This document shows positions 34,899 through 45,399 of a DNA stretch of 64,000 nt, in pieces. Below the pieces are notes generated by a model. That model had not been told where the DNA came from. It searched no databases and was given only the letters and a program-made list of their open reading frames with translations. The stretch is taken from positions 53,136-117,135 of the forward strand of contig WMBV01000022.1 in assembly GCA_017745595.1 (NCBI GenBank), read 5' to 3'. This stretch comes from Bordetella petrii. GTDB lineage: Bacteria > Pseudomonadota > Gammaproteobacteria > Burkholderiales > Burkholderiaceae_B. The position numbers and the translations under genes were made by a program. Position 1 is the first letter of the stretch. Every line of letters starts with the position of its first letter.

Positions 34899-35154
34899 TT
34901 CTGGCGTCGGGGCGGGCTGGGGTGGCTGCCTCGGCTTCACGGCGCCGTCCGGGCGCCCCGCGCGCCCGGGCCCGGCCCCGAGGCGCCGCGGCAGCCACCC
35001 CAGCCCGCCCCGACTCGCAGCAATTCAAAACCCTGCGCAGCCGGGACCAGCCAGGTTCTTGCGTGTCTGGGCCGCGGCTTTTGAAAAGAAAAAAATCTTG
35101 TGGGGCCGGCTATTCCAGCCGCCCTGCGCGGCTGGAATAGCCATTCATGTGGTG
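34899..35154 (+). ncRNA. Structured intergenic element, copy A (two long hairpins)
   Basis: About 256 bp beginning 40 bases after the nitroreductase stop. Layout: conserved TTCTGGCG box; a 107-nt hairpin at 34907-35013 with a perfect 24-bp outer stem and GC-rich inner stem; a less conserved linker with TTCTTG and the purine-rich CGCGGCTTTTGAAAAGAAAA; then a 35-nt hairpin at 35108-35142 with a 15-bp stem; then ATTCATG. Copy B, on the other strand after argH, has the same layout, and the stem differences between copies are compensatory. Expression is not shown; a DNA-level role (mobile or recombination element) is equally possible. It encodes no recognisable protein. Confidence 0.6.
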
Positions 35155-35211
35155 CGCATGCCATAGCCGCTGGCCGCACCGCTTGCCAGACGATCTCACA
35201 CGCACTGGTCA

Positions 35212-35242
35212 GGTGTCAGGCTCCCGCAGGGTGCCTGACACC
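35212..35242 (-). repeat. Palindrome family, GTCAGG variant
   Basis: A 31-bp copy (GGTGTCAGGC, TCCCGCAGGGT, GCCTGACACC) lying almost midway between the two inverted structured elements. The arm variant keeps full pairing. Confidence 0.88.
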
Positions 35243-35296
35243 TGAACAATTCGGCTTCTGCAACGACCTTCAGCGCAATCACAGCGCAACGCCTGT

Positions 35297-35555
35297 TGCC
35301 GCACGAATGGCCATCGACGCCGTGCAGGGCGGCGTCGATGGCCGGCCCCGCACAATTCTTTTCTTCCAAAAAGCCGCGACCCCAAAATTCAAGAACTCAA
35401 TTCGCCCCAGCGATCTTCGAGTTTGTATCCACTGCAAGTCGGAGTGGGGTGGCGGGGCTGTCGAGGCGCCTCGGGACCGGACCCGGGCGCGCGGGGCGCC
35501 CGGACGGTACCGTGAAGCCGAGGCAGCCCCGCCACCCCGCTCCGACGCCAGAAGA
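35297..35555 (-). ncRNA. Structured intergenic element, copy B (two long hairpins)
   Basis: The same element as copy A, read on the minus strand, beginning 15 bases after the argH stop. The 109-nt hairpin at 35438-35546 and 35-nt hairpin at 35309-35343 hold the same positions, with the shared boxes TTCTGGCGTCGG, CTCGGCTTCACGG, CCGGGCGCCCCGCG, CGCGGCTTTT and GGGGCCGG. In the short hairpin five of 13 base pairs differ from copy A and all five still pair; in the long outer stem four differences are compensated and two become C-A mismatches. Both copies sit in the sense direction 3' of a gene. Function unknown. Confidence 0.6.
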
Positions 35556-35570
35556 ACAAATCAAGACCGA

Positions 35571-36986
35571 TCAGGCAGTTTCCTGCAACACCCGTTGCGC
35601 TTCCGCCCGGACGCGCTCCGGCGCCGTCCCCCCGATGTGCTTGCGGGCCGCCACCGAGCCTTCCAGCGTCAGTACCGAATGGACATCGTCGCCGATGGTG
35701 GGGTGGTAGGCTTTCAGATCGGCCAGGGGCAGGTCGGCCAGGTCGCAGCCGCGCTGTTCGCAGTCGCGCACGGCGTGCGCCACCACTTCGTGGGCGTCGC
35801 GAAACGGCACGCCTTGCTTGACCAGGTAGTCGGCCAGGTCGGTGGCGGTGGCAAAGCCCTGCAGCGCCGCGGCGCGCATGTTGTCGGCCTTGACCTTGAT
35901 GCCGCCCGCCATGTCGGCGAAGATGGTCAGCGTGTCGCGCAGGGTGTCCACCGTGTCGAACAGGCCTTCCTTGTCTTCCTGGTTGTCTTTGTTGTAAGCC
36001 AGCGGCTGGCCTTTCATCAGCGTCAGCAGGGCCATCAGGTGGCCGTTGACGCGGCCGGTCTTGCCGCGCGCCAGTTCGGGCACGTCGGGGTTCTTTTTCT
36101 GCGGCATGATCGAACTGCCGGTGCAGAAGCGGTCGGCCAGGTCGATGAAACCCACGCGCGGGCTGATCCACAGCACCAGCTCTTCCGACAGGCGCGACAC
36201 ATGCGTCATGATCAGCGCGGCGGCCGCGCAGAATTCGATGGCGAAGTCGCGGTCGGACACGGCATCCAGCGAATTGCGGCACACGCCATCGAAGCCCAGC
36301 GTCTTGGCCACGCGTTCGCGGTCGATGGGAAAGCTGGTGCCGGCCAGCGCGGCCGCGCCCAGCGGCAGGCGGTTCACGCGCTTGCGGCAGTCGGCCAGGC
36401 GTTCGGCGTCGCGGCCGAACATCTCGGCGTAGGCCAGCAAATGGTGACCAAAAGTAACCGGTTGGGCCACCTGCAAATGCGTGAACCCCGGCATGATGGT
36501 GCCGGCGTTGTCCAGCGCCACCGTGGCCAGGGCATGGCGCAGCTGGCGCAGCAGGTCTACCAGGTTGTCGATTTCGGCGCGCAGCCACAGGCGGATGTCG
36601 GTGGCCACCTGGTCGTTGCGCGAACGCCCCGTATGCAGGCGCTTGCCGGCGTCGCCCACCAGTTCGACCAGGCGCTTTTCGATGTTCAGGTGCACGTCTT
36701 CCAGGTCGAGCAGCCACTGGAAGGTGCCGGCGTCGATTTCCGCCAGGATCTGCGCCATGCCGCGCTGGATGTCGGCCAGGTCTTGCGCGGGGATGATGCC
36801 CTGGGCGGCCAGCATTTCGGCGTGGGCCAGCGAACCCTGGATATCGTGGCGCGCCAGGCGCTGGTCGAAGTCCACGGACGCGGTATAGCGCTTGACGAGT
36901 TCGGAAACCGGTTCGGAGAACCGGGCGGACCAGGCTTGTGCCTTGTTGGCGAACTGGTTTTGGTCGGGGGTGGGTGTTTTTGCCAT
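35571..36986 (-). CDS. argH: Argininosuccinate lyase
   Basis: A 471-aa cytosolic enzyme cleaving argininosuccinate to arginine and fumarate, the last step of arginine synthesis. Seen: [13 protein letters not shown] near residue 115, the [12 protein letters not shown] region with catalytic His, and the flexible signature [12 protein letters not shown] whose Ser is the catalytic base. Length is normal for the family. Leftward and monocistronic; its 3' end is followed within 20 bases by structured element B. Confidence 0.96.
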   Translation of the reverse strand: MAKTPTPDQNQFANKAQAWSARFSEPVSELVKRYTASVDFDQRLARHDIQGSLAHAEMLAAQGIIPAQDLADIQRGMAQILAEIDAGTFQWLLDLEDVHLNIEKRLVELVGDAGKRLHTGRSRNDQVATDIRLWLRAEIDNLVDLLRQLRHALATVALDNAGTIMPGFTHLQVAQPVTFGHHLLAYAEMFGRDAERLADCRKRVNRLPLGAAALAGTSFPIDRERVAKTLGFDGVCRNSLDAVSDRDFAIEFCAAAALIMTHVSRLSEELVLWISPRVGFIDLADRFCTGSSIMPQKKNPDVPELARGKTGRVNGHLMALLTLMKGQPLAYNKDNQEDKEGLFDTVDTLRDTLTIFADMAGGIKVKADNMRAAALQGFATATDLADYLVKQGVPFRDAHEVVAHAVRDCEQRGCDLADLPLADLKAYHPTIGDDVHSVLTLEGSVAARKHIGGTAPERVRAEAQRVLQETA

Positions 36987-37095
36987 GATGGGCGGAATTA
37001 TAGGGCCAGGCGCGCGCCCGCCGGCGCGTGCTGGCGGCCGGCGCGACTTGTTGGATAATTCCGGACAGGCCATACGAAGAAGCCCGGGGGTGGCA

Positions 37096-38448
37096 ATGGA
37101 ATGGGAACGGCTGGTGGTCCGGCTGGGGGAATATGTGCCGACCCAGGCATGGGCGCAGATGCTGGTCGGCGTCGGCGCGCTGGTGCTGGCGGCGCTGGTC
37201 GCGCAATGGGTGGGCGCGCGCATCGTGCTGTCGTGCGCGCACCGGCTGCTGGTGCTGACCGGCCGCGAAGACTGGGACAAGGCGCTGCGCCGCCGGCGCG
37301 CGTATCACAACTTCTGGTATGCCGTGCCGTTTGCCGTGGTGTCGCTGGGCATCGGGCTGGTGCCGCACGCCGACCGCGCCGTCGCGGTGGTGGGGCGGCT
37401 GGCCCACGCCGGGGCCTGGATCTGCATTTTCATGGCGGTCAGCGGCTGCCTCAGCGCCTGGCAGGATACCTATTCGGCCACCACGCGGGCTCAGACGCGC
37501 TCCATCAAGGGCTACATCCAGATCGGCAAGCTGATGCTGGTGGCCATTTGCACGGTGCTGGTGCTGTCCATCCTGCTGGACCGCTCGCCGCTGTGGATGA
37601 TTTCCGGCCTGGGCGCGCTGTCGGCGGTATTGCTGCTGGTGTTCAAAGACACGCTGCTGTCGCTGGTGGCCAGCACCCAGCTCACGTCCAACGACATGCT
37701 GCGCATCGGCGACTGGATCGAGATGCCGCAGTCCAATGCCGACGGTTTCGTGCGCGATATCGCCCTGCACACCGTCAAGGTGCAGAACTGGGACAACACC
37801 GTCACCACCGTTCCCACCTATAAGCTGTTCTCGGAAAGCTACCGCAATTACCGCCATATGTTCGAGTCGGGCGGGCGGCGCATCAAGCGCACCTTGCGGG
37901 TCGATGCCACCAGCGTGCGCTTTCTGGCCGACGACGAACCCGAACGCCTGATGCGCTTCCGGCTGCTGCACGACTACCTGGAAGCCAAGCAGACCGACCT
38001 GCGGCAGGCCAACAGCGAACTGGGCGCGGACCTGGCCCAGTTGCCCGCCAACCGCCGCCGCCTGACCAACGTCGGCACGTTTCGGGCCTACGCGCTGGCC
38101 TACCTGAAGCGGCATCCCGAAATCCGCCAGGACATGTCGATGATGGTGCGCATGATGGAACCGCAGTCCGACGGCATTCCCATCGAGGTCTATTGCTTTA
38201 CCGCCCTGACGGCCTGGGTGGAATACGAACGCATTCAGGGCGACGTGTTCGATCACCTGCTGGCCATCCTGCCGGAACTCGGCCTGCGCCTGTACCAGCA
38301 GCCGTCCGGCGCCGACATCGGCGCCATGGGCGCGGGCCTGGGCCAGGCGCTGCGGCACGACATCGCGCGCGAGCGGGCGCTGGCGGGCGACGGCGCGCCG
38401 CCGCAAGACGCCGGCCCGCCAGCCAGCCCGAACGCCGGCGTGCGATAA
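37096..38448 (+). CDS. Mechanosensitive ion channel, MscS superfamily (YbdG-like)
   Basis: A 450-aa inner-membrane channel. Seen: about five N-terminal helices (residues 15-190), the pore-lining helix ending [30 protein letters not shown], then the beta domain with [25 protein letters not shown], which matches the YbdG/MscM branch rather than small MscS. YbdG responds to mild hypo-osmotic shock. It starts 110 bp from the divergent argH start. GGGGGTGG precedes the ATG. Confidence 0.92.
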   Translation: MEWERLVVRLGEYVPTQAWAQMLVGVGALVLAALVAQWVGARIVLSCAHRLLVLTGREDWDKALRRRRAYHNFWYAVPFAVVSLGIGLVPHADRAVAVVGRLAHAGAWICIFMAVSGCLSAWQDTYSATTRAQTRSIKGYIQIGKLMLVAICTVLVLSILLDRSPLWMISGLGALSAVLLLVFKDTLLSLVASTQLTSNDMLRIGDWIEMPQSNADGFVRDIALHTVKVQNWDNTVTTVPTYKLFSESYRNYRHMFESGGRRIKRTLRVDATSVRFLADDEPERLMRFRLLHDYLEAKQTDLRQANSELGADLAQLPANRRRLTNVGTFRAYALAYLKRHPEIRQDMSMMVRMMEPQSDGIPIEVYCFTALTAWVEYERIQGDVFDHLLAILPELGLRLYQQPSGADIGAMGAGLGQALRHDIARERALAGDGAPPQDAGPPASPNAGVR

Positions 38449-38485
38449 TTTTTCCCTGTATTCAACCTATCTGGAACCGTTGTTC

Positions 38486-40120
38486 ATGGCTGCTGCCCGG
38501 GTTGCAATTGCGCAAATCAATGCCTATGTGGGCGATATCAAGGGCAATGCCGCCCGTGTGCTGCAGGCTGCCCGCGCGGCCCATGCCGAAGGCGCCGACG
38601 TGCTCGTCACGCCCGAGCTGGTGCTGACCGGCTATCCCCCCGAAGACCTGCTGCTGCGGCCGCATTTCGTCGAAAGCCAAGAGGCCGCGCTGAACCAGCT
38701 GCGCCAGGACACCGCCGGCCTGGCCGGCCTGCATGTCTTGGTGGGGCACGTGCTGGCGCGCGGCGGCAGGCTGTACAACGCCGCCACGGTGCTGTGCGAA
38801 GGCCGCGAACTGGGCGTGTACTGCAAGCGCGAGCTGCCCAATTATTCGGTGTTCGACGAACAGCGCTATTTCGCGGCGGCCGACCAGCCCCTGGTGTTCG
38901 AGGTCAAGGGCGTGCGGTTCGGCGTGAACATCTGCGAAGACATCTGGTTCGGCCACGCCCCGCGCGCCGCGGCCCAGGCCGGCGCGCAGGTGCTGCTGGT
39001 GCCCAACGCATCGCCCTACAACACCGGCAAGCAAGACGAACGCCTGAGCGTGGCCCGCCGCTGCGCGCAAGACACCGGCTGCGCCGTCATTTATGCCAAC
39101 ATGGTGGGCGGCCAGGACGAGCTGGTCTTCGACGGCGCCTCGTTCGCGCTCGACGCGCAGGGCCAGCCGGCCGCGCGGCTGCCCGATTACGCCGAAGGCG
39201 TGAACGTGGTCGAGGCCGATGCCGCGGGGACCATCCGGCCCGTGTCGCGCCACGCCGACGTGGCGCCGTACTGCCTGGAAGAGCAGGTCTGGAACGCGCT
39301 GGTGCTGGCGGTGCGCGACTACCTGGGCAAGAACGGCTTTCCGGGCGCCATCATCGGGCTGTCGGGCGGCATCGATTCCGCCGTGGTGCTGGCGGTGGCG
39401 GTGGATGCCCTGGGCGCCCGGAACGTGCGCACCGTGATGATGCCGTCGCGCTATACGGCCGATATCTCGCAGAACGACGCCACCGACATGGCGCAGCGGC
39501 TGGGCGTGCGCCACGACGACATCGCCATCGCCCCGGCGGTCGATGCCTTCGAGGCCATGCTGGCGCCGCAGTTCGCCGGCCTGCCGGTCGACGCCACCGA
39601 AGAAAACATCCAGGCGCGGGTGCGCGGCACGCTATTGATGGCCCTGTCGAACAAGACCGGGCACCTGGTACTGACCACCGGCAACAAGTCCGAGCTCACC
39701 ACCGGCTATTGCACGCTGTACGGCGACATGGCCGGCGGCTTCGCGGTCATCAAAGACGTGCCCAAGACGCTGGTGTATCGCCTGGCCGAATGGCGCAACC
39801 GCGACCGCGAAGTCATTCCCCGCCGCATCATTACGCGTCCGCCCTCGGCCGAATTGCGTCCCGACCAGACCGACCAGGACAGCCTGCCGCCGTACGATAT
39901 TCTGGACGGCATCATGGAACGCTACATGGAACGCAACCAGTCGGCCGCTGAAATCGTGGCCGCCGGGTTTCCGCCGCCGGCGGTAGAGCAGGTGGTGCGC
40001 CTCATCCGCATCAACGAATACAAGCGCCGCCAGGCGCCGCCGGGCCCGCGCATCACGCCGCGCGCGTTTGGCCGGGATTGGCGCTATCCTGTCACCAACG
40101 GGTTCCGGGAAACCGTCTGA
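38486..40120 (+). CDS. nadE: Glutamine-hydrolysing NAD+ synthase
   Basis: A 544-aa enzyme amidating deamido-NAD+ with glutamine nitrogen, the last step of NAD synthesis. Seen: an N-terminal nitrilase-type glutaminase (residues 1-250) with the Glu of VTPELVLTGYPPEDL, Lys of YCKRELPNYSVFDE and Cys150 of NICEDIW, then an ATP-pyrophosphatase synthetase domain (about 270-540) with LSGGIDSAVV and the STTGNKSELT-like LTTGNKSELTTGY. It begins 37 bp after the channel gene and is followed 45 bp later by glnB, a conserved beta-proteobacterial order. Confidence 0.96.
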   Translation: MAAARVAIAQINAYVGDIKGNAARVLQAARAAHAEGADVLVTPELVLTGYPPEDLLLRPHFVESQEAALNQLRQDTAGLAGLHVLVGHVLARGGRLYNAATVLCEGRELGVYCKRELPNYSVFDEQRYFAAADQPLVFEVKGVRFGVNICEDIWFGHAPRAAAQAGAQVLLVPNASPYNTGKQDERLSVARRCAQDTGCAVIYANMVGGQDELVFDGASFALDAQGQPAARLPDYAEGVNVVEADAAGTIRPVSRHADVAPYCLEEQVWNALVLAVRDYLGKNGFPGAIIGLSGGIDSAVVLAVAVDALGARNVRTVMMPSRYTADISQNDATDMAQRLGVRHDDIAIAPAVDAFEAMLAPQFAGLPVDATEENIQARVRGTLLMALSNKTGHLVLTTGNKSELTTGYCTLYGDMAGGFAVIKDVPKTLVYRLAEWRNRDREVIPRRIITRPPSAELRPDQTDQDSLPPYDILDGIMERYMERNQSAAEIVAAGFPPPAVEQVVRLIRINEYKRRQAPPGPRITPRAFGRDWRYPVTNGFRETV

Positions 40121-41251
<1,131 letters not shown>

Positions 41252-41358
41252 GGCGCGATCGAACGGAGTATCGGTAAGCGAATTGTAATGTAGGTCATAT
41301 TCGCCGCAGCCGGAGTTTCCTAGAATCCCCGCCAAACAACCCATCGACGCGAGGTCAT

Positions 41359-42330
41359 ATGAGTATCAGGCGCATGCTGGCTGCTTTGCTGGCGACATCG
41401 GCCCTGGGGGCAGCGATGCCCACGCTGGCGGACTCCTTTCCCGACCGCGCGCTGCGCGTGGTGGTTCCATACCCCGCCGGGGGCACAACCGATGTGCTGA
41501 TCCGCATGCTGCAAAAGCCGGTGGCCGAGGCCGCCGGCCAGTCGGTGGTGGTAGACAACCGGCCGGGCGGCGCCTCGGTCATCGGCACGTCGCATGTCGC
41601 CCAGTCGGCGCCCGACGGATACACCGTGCTGGGCGGCGACCTGTCCATTCTGGTGAATCCGTCGCTGCTGAAAGACATGCCGTACGACACGACGCGCGAC
41701 TTCCGCGGAGTGACGATGCTGGCGCGCGCGCCGCTGGTCTTGCTGGTGCACCCCTCGGTGCCGGCCAAGACGCTGGAAGAGCTGATCGCGCTGGCGAAAG
41801 CCAAGCCCGGCACGCTGAACTTTGCCTCGGGCGGCTACGGCACCTCGACCCACATGGCGGGCGAGATGTTCCGCCGCGCGGCCGGCATCGACATCGTGCA
41901 CGTGCCCTACCAGGGGGTTGCGCCCGCCATGGCGGCATTGCTGGGCGGCCAGGTCCAGATTTACTTCGGCGGCACCACCACGGGCCTGCCCCATATTCAG
42001 TCGGGGCGCTTGCGCGCGCTGGCCGTGACGGGAGACGCCAGCAGCCCCTTGCTGCCCGATGTGCCGACGTTCGTGTCGCGCGGCGTGCGGGGCGTCAATG
42101 CGGATACCTACTGGGGTATCTACGCACCGGCCAAGACGCCCGACGCCGTCATCGAGAAGCTGAACGCCTATTACACCGCCGCCCTGCGGGACCCGGCCGT
42201 GCAACAGCGCACCAAAGACCTGGGCTTGTCCCTGATCGGCAACGACGCCGCCGCGCATACGGCGCAGATGCGCCAGATGATCGAAGACTGGAGCAAGTTC
42301 GTCAAAGAAGCGGATATCCGCCTCGATTAG
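41359..42330 (+). CDS. Bug-family tripartite tricarboxylate transporter binding protein
   Basis: A 323-aa periplasmic receptor. Seen: signal peptide residues 1-24 (AMPTLA), then SFPDRALRVVVPYPAGGTTD, NRPGGASVIG, the ligand-loop region around GGYGTSTHMAGEMF and HVPYQGVAPA. No TctA/TctB genes nearby. First gene of a small cluster with an alpha/beta hydrolase and an SDR, divergent from a Crp/Fnr regulator. The ligand is likely a carboxylate generated or consumed by those enzymes, an inference only. Confidence 0.92.
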   Translation: MSIRRMLAALLATSALGAAMPTLADSFPDRALRVVVPYPAGGTTDVLIRMLQKPVAEAAGQSVVVDNRPGGASVIGTSHVAQSAPDGYTVLGGDLSILVNPSLLKDMPYDTTRDFRGVTMLARAPLVLLVHPSVPAKTLEELIALAKAKPGTLNFASGGYGTSTHMAGEMFRRAAGIDIVHVPYQGVAPAMAALLGGQVQIYFGGTTTGLPHIQSGRLRALAVTGDASSPLLPDVPTFVSRGVRGVNADTYWGIYAPAKTPDAVIEKLNAYYTAALRDPAVQQRTKDLGLSLIGNDAAAHTAQMRQMIEDWSKFVKEADIRLD

Positions 42331-42372
42331 CCACTGGCCGCCCAGCCCCGATCCGCAGATAGAAGGACGAAC

Positions 42373-43188
42373 ATGCAGCAGTACTACGAGCGCGATGGCC
42401 TGCGCCTGAGCTATTACCTGGACGACTTCACCGACCCGTGGGAGCAGGCGCCGACGCTGCTGCTGTTGCACGGGGCAATGGCCAACGCACAGCGGTTTTA
42501 TTCCTGGGTACCGGGACTGTGCCGGCACTTTCGCGTGGTGCGCGCCGATCTGCGCGGCCATGGTTTGTCCGAGGTGCCCGCGGCGCACCAGCCGCTCGAC
42601 CTGCAGGTGCTGACCGACGACATCTCGGCGCTGCTCGACCATCTGGGCTGCGAACGCGTGCACGTAGCGGGCAATTCCGCCGGCGGCTACGTGGGGCAGC
42701 ATCTGGCCATGCAGCAACCCGACCGTGTCGAGACCCTGGCGCTGTTCGCGTCGGCGCCGGGCTTGCGCAACAGCCAGGCCTCGAGCTGGATCGAGCGCGT
42801 CGCGAAGCAGGGGCTGCGGCAATTCCTGGCCGACACCATCGATGACCGCTTCCCGCCCGAACTCGTCGGCACGCCCCGATGCGAGCAGTTCCTCGACGCG
42901 CTGTCCAACCACGATATGGCGTATATCGCCCGCTTTGTGGGGTATATGGCGCAGCAGGAATGGGGCGACCAGTTGCACCGCATCCAGTGCCCGACGCTGG
43001 TGGTCATCCCGGGCGCCGGCCGTATCGGCGCGATGGATGCCTATCAACCGATGCGCGATCATCTCAAGCGCGCCGAGATACTGGTATACGAGGGCGAACG
43101 GCACAGCGTGTGCGAATACTTGCCCGAGCGCTGCGTGGCCGATCTGCGCAGCTTTCTTGCCCGCCACGGCGGGCCCGCCTGGCCATGA
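42373..43188 (+). CDS. Alpha/beta-hydrolase fold protein
   Basis: A 271-aa hydrolase. Seen: oxyanion-hole LLLHGAMAN, DLRGHGLSE, nucleophile elbow AGNSAGGYVG (Ser102), and the late His of GERHSVCEYLPE; the acid is probably the Asp of GAMDAYQP. This arrangement is typical of 3-oxoadipate enol-lactonase-like and C-C-bond hydrolases, but the specific reaction is not determinable. It lies between a Bug receptor gene and an SDR gene in one orientation. Confidence 0.88.
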   Translation: MQQYYERDGLRLSYYLDDFTDPWEQAPTLLLLHGAMANAQRFYSWVPGLCRHFRVVRADLRGHGLSEVPAAHQPLDLQVLTDDISALLDHLGCERVHVAGNSAGGYVGQHLAMQQPDRVETLALFASAPGLRNSQASSWIERVAKQGLRQFLADTIDDRFPPELVGTPRCEQFLDALSNHDMAYIARFVGYMAQQEWGDQLHRIQCPTLVVIPGAGRIGAMDAYQPMRDHLKRAEILVYEGERHSVCEYLPERCVADLRSFLARHGGPAWP

Positions 43189-43252
43189 TGCGTTTTTGCG
43201 GCCGAGGCCCCGTCATGCATAGGCGTGCCGATTGCGGCCCGTGCGGCCGGTC

Positions 43253-44065
43253 ATGAGCGCGACCGGTATGGGCCAGGCGCGCCCCAGGTCGGCTTGCGCG
43301 GCGCCTGCGGGCCGGCTGGCGGGCAGGGCGGCCTTGATAACGGGTGCGGCGGGTGGCATCGGCAGCGCCGCGGCATTGCGCTTTTCAAGCGAGGGCGCCC
43401 GGGTGGCGCTGCTGGACCGCAATGCCGATGAACTCGAACGGCTGGCCGAACGGATCAACGCGGCGGGGGGCAGGGCCATCGCCTTGCCCGGCGACGTCAC
43501 CGACGACCGTAGCGTGCAAGAGGCCGTCGTCCAGTCGGTGGCGGCGCTAGGCAAGGTCGACCTGCTGTTCAACTGCGCGGGGGGATCCCTGGCCGGCGAC
43601 ACCGCGGTCGATAAGGTGGACCTGGCGCTGTGGCACCGTACCTTGCAGCTCGACCTGAACGGCACCATGCTGTGTTGCCGGCATGCGCTGCCGGCCATCG
43701 TCCGGGCGGGGGGCGGCACGGTCGTCAATATGTCTTCGGGCGCGGGCTTGCGCGGCACGTTCGCCGGCCATGCGTACACCGCGGCCAAGGGAGCGGTCAT
43801 TTCCCTGACGCGCGCCCTTGCCGCGGAATATGCGCCCGCGGGCGTGCGCGTGAACGCGATATGCGCGGGCCGCATCCGCACCGAGCGCATTCTTCGCAAC
43901 CAGGATGCCGGCAGGCCCGCGCGGCCCGAGATGGCGCGGCGTTATCCGAATCACGAAGGCGATCCGGCCGACATCGCCAATATCGCGCTGTTCCTGGCCA
44001 GCCACGAGTCGCGCATGATCACCGGCGAGGCCATTGCGGCCAATGGCGGTTTCGCGGCATTTTGA
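43253..44065 (+). CDS. SDR-family oxidoreductase
   Basis: A 270-aa classical short-chain dehydrogenase. Seen: TGAAGGIGSA near residue 33, NCAGGSLAG, the catalytic Ser of NMSSGAGLRG and YTAAK, and a substrate loop CAGRIRTERI in place of the usual PG-x-V. The start is uncertain: the ATG at 43253 gives a 24-residue extension before the Rossmann fold and has no clear ribosome site. It ends the Bug - hydrolase - SDR cluster and is convergent with gspF at a 4-bp gap. Confidence 0.85.
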   Translation: MSATGMGQARPRSACAAPAGRLAGRAALITGAAGGIGSAAALRFSSEGARVALLDRNADELERLAERINAAGGRAIALPGDVTDDRSVQEAVVQSVAALGKVDLLFNCAGGSLAGDTAVDKVDLALWHRTLQLDLNGTMLCCRHALPAIVRAGGGTVVNMSSGAGLRGTFAGHAYTAAKGAVISLTRALAAEYAPAGVRVNAICAGRIRTERILRNQDAGRPARPEMARRYPNHEGDPADIANIALFLASHESRMITGEAIAANGGFAAF

Positions 44066-44069
44066 TGGC

Positions 44070-45275
44070 TTACCTGACCAGCTGATTCATCTCGAGTATC
44101 GGCATCATCACCGCCAGCACTATCAGCAGCACGAAGCCGCCCATCAGCAGAATCAGCAGCGGCTCGAGCAGTGCCGTCATGGCCATGGCGCGGCGTTCGA
44201 GGTCGCGCGACAGGTTCTGTGCACCGCGCTCCAGCAATTCGGGCAGCCGGCCGGTTTTTTCGCCGCTGGCGATCAGGTGAATCAGCAACGATGGAAACAC
44301 CCGCTGCGCCGCCAGGGCCGCGGCCAGCGGCGCGCCTTCGCGCACGCGTTCGGCGGCCTCGTCCACCGCGCGGCGCAGGCGGTCGTTGCCCAGTGTGCGG
44401 CGCGCCGCGTTCAATGCGCCCAGCAGGCTGACGCCGCTGCCGCTCAGGATGGCCAGGGTTGAAGCGAAACGGGCGGCATCCACGCCCAGCACGAAGCGGC
44501 CGATCACGGGCAGGCGCAGCATGCGGGCATGCCAGGCTTCGCGGCGCGCCGGCGCGCGCAGCGCGGCACGCCAGGCGGCGAACGCCGCGGCGCCGCCGAA
44601 TGCCGTGGCCCAGCCCCACTGGCGCACGAAATCGCTCAGCGCCAGCATGACGCGCGTCAGCAGCGGCAACTGCTGGTGGGCATGGTCGAAGGCGGTGATG
44701 ACCTGCGGCACCACGTAGCCCAGCAGGAACGCGACGATCACGACCGACACGCACGCCACGACCGCGGGATAGATGAAGGCGGTCATCACTTTGCCGCGCA
44801 GCGCGTTGCGTTCTTCGATGTAGCCGGCCAGCTTTTCCATGACTTGCGCCAGGTCGCCCGATTCTTCGCCGGCCGCCACCAGGGCGCGGTAGATCTCGGG
44901 GAAATCGCGCGGGCGCGTGGCCAGCGCGTCGGCCAGGCGATAGCCGGCGCGCACTTCGTCGCGCACGCCCGCCAGCGCGCTGGCCACATGGCGGCTTTCG
45001 GCTTGTTCCAGCGTGGCGCCGAGCGCGGCGTCGAGCGGCAGGCGCGCGGCCAGCAGGCTGGCCAGCTGGCGCGTCAGCCACGCCAGTTCGGTGTCGGACA
45101 AGCGTCGCTGCAGCATGCCGGCACGGCCCTGGCGCGATGCCGCCGGCGTGGTCGACAAGGGCAGCAGTCCACGGGCCCGCAACTGGTTGCGCGCGCCGCG
45201 TTCGGTGTCGGCATCGAGCGTGCCATGGACGATTTTTCCCACCAGGTCGGTGGCTTCGTAGCGGAACGAGGGCAT
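44070..45275 (-). CDS. gspF: Type II secretion inner-membrane platform protein GspF
   Basis: A 401-aa polytopic platform protein around which the pseudopilus is built. Seen: an N-terminal helix bundle (FRYEATDLVGKIVHGTLDAD), the duplicated GspF domains (about 65-190 and 268-390) with LASLLAARLPLDAALG and LASGEKTGRLPELLER-type LIASGEKTGRLPELLER, and three membrane helices. It is transcribed opposite to gspD, whose start is 125 bp away, unlike the common D-E-F order. Confidence 0.95.
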   Translation of the reverse strand: MPSFRYEATDLVGKIVHGTLDADTERGARNQLRARGLLPLSTTPAASRQGRAGMLQRRLSDTELAWLTRQLASLLAARLPLDAALGATLEQAESRHVASALAGVRDEVRAGYRLADALATRPRDFPEIYRALVAAGEESGDLAQVMEKLAGYIEERNALRGKVMTAFIYPAVVACVSVVIVAFLLGYVVPQVITAFDHAHQQLPLLTRVMLALSDFVRQWGWATAFGGAAAFAAWRAALRAPARREAWHARMLRLPVIGRFVLGVDAARFASTLAILSGSGVSLLGALNAARRTLGNDRLRRAVDEAAERVREGAPLAAALAAQRVFPSLLIHLIASGEKTGRLPELLERGAQNLSRDLERRAMAMTALLEPLLILLMGGFVLLIVLAVMMPILEMNQLVR

Positions 45276-45399
45276 GCGAAAAGCTCTTGTTTTTCAGGGG
45301 TTTCCAACCCGCCACATTGACCGCCGATTATGACCGTAGTGTTGCAGGGGCACCCCGTATACTCGGCCGCAATTTCACTGCTCTGGTCGCCCAAAATCC

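Noticed and set aside
34887..35166. Short frames of 83-94 codons within structured element A
   Set aside because: Three overlapping frames exist only because the GC-rich hairpin lacks stops. None has a ribosome site, and none is preserved in copy B.
34899..35555. Integron attC sites or a retron/DGR RNA as explanation for the structured elements
   Set aside because: No integrase, reverse transcriptase or cassette-like gene is adjacent, the R'/R'' core sites of attC are not visible, and the copies are in inverted orientation after two housekeeping-type genes.
35389..38406. A 1005-codon open frame on the minus strand running through argH and the channel gene
   Set aside because: It is in a different frame from argH and opposite to the MscS-type gene, has no recognisable domain, and even reads through structured element B.
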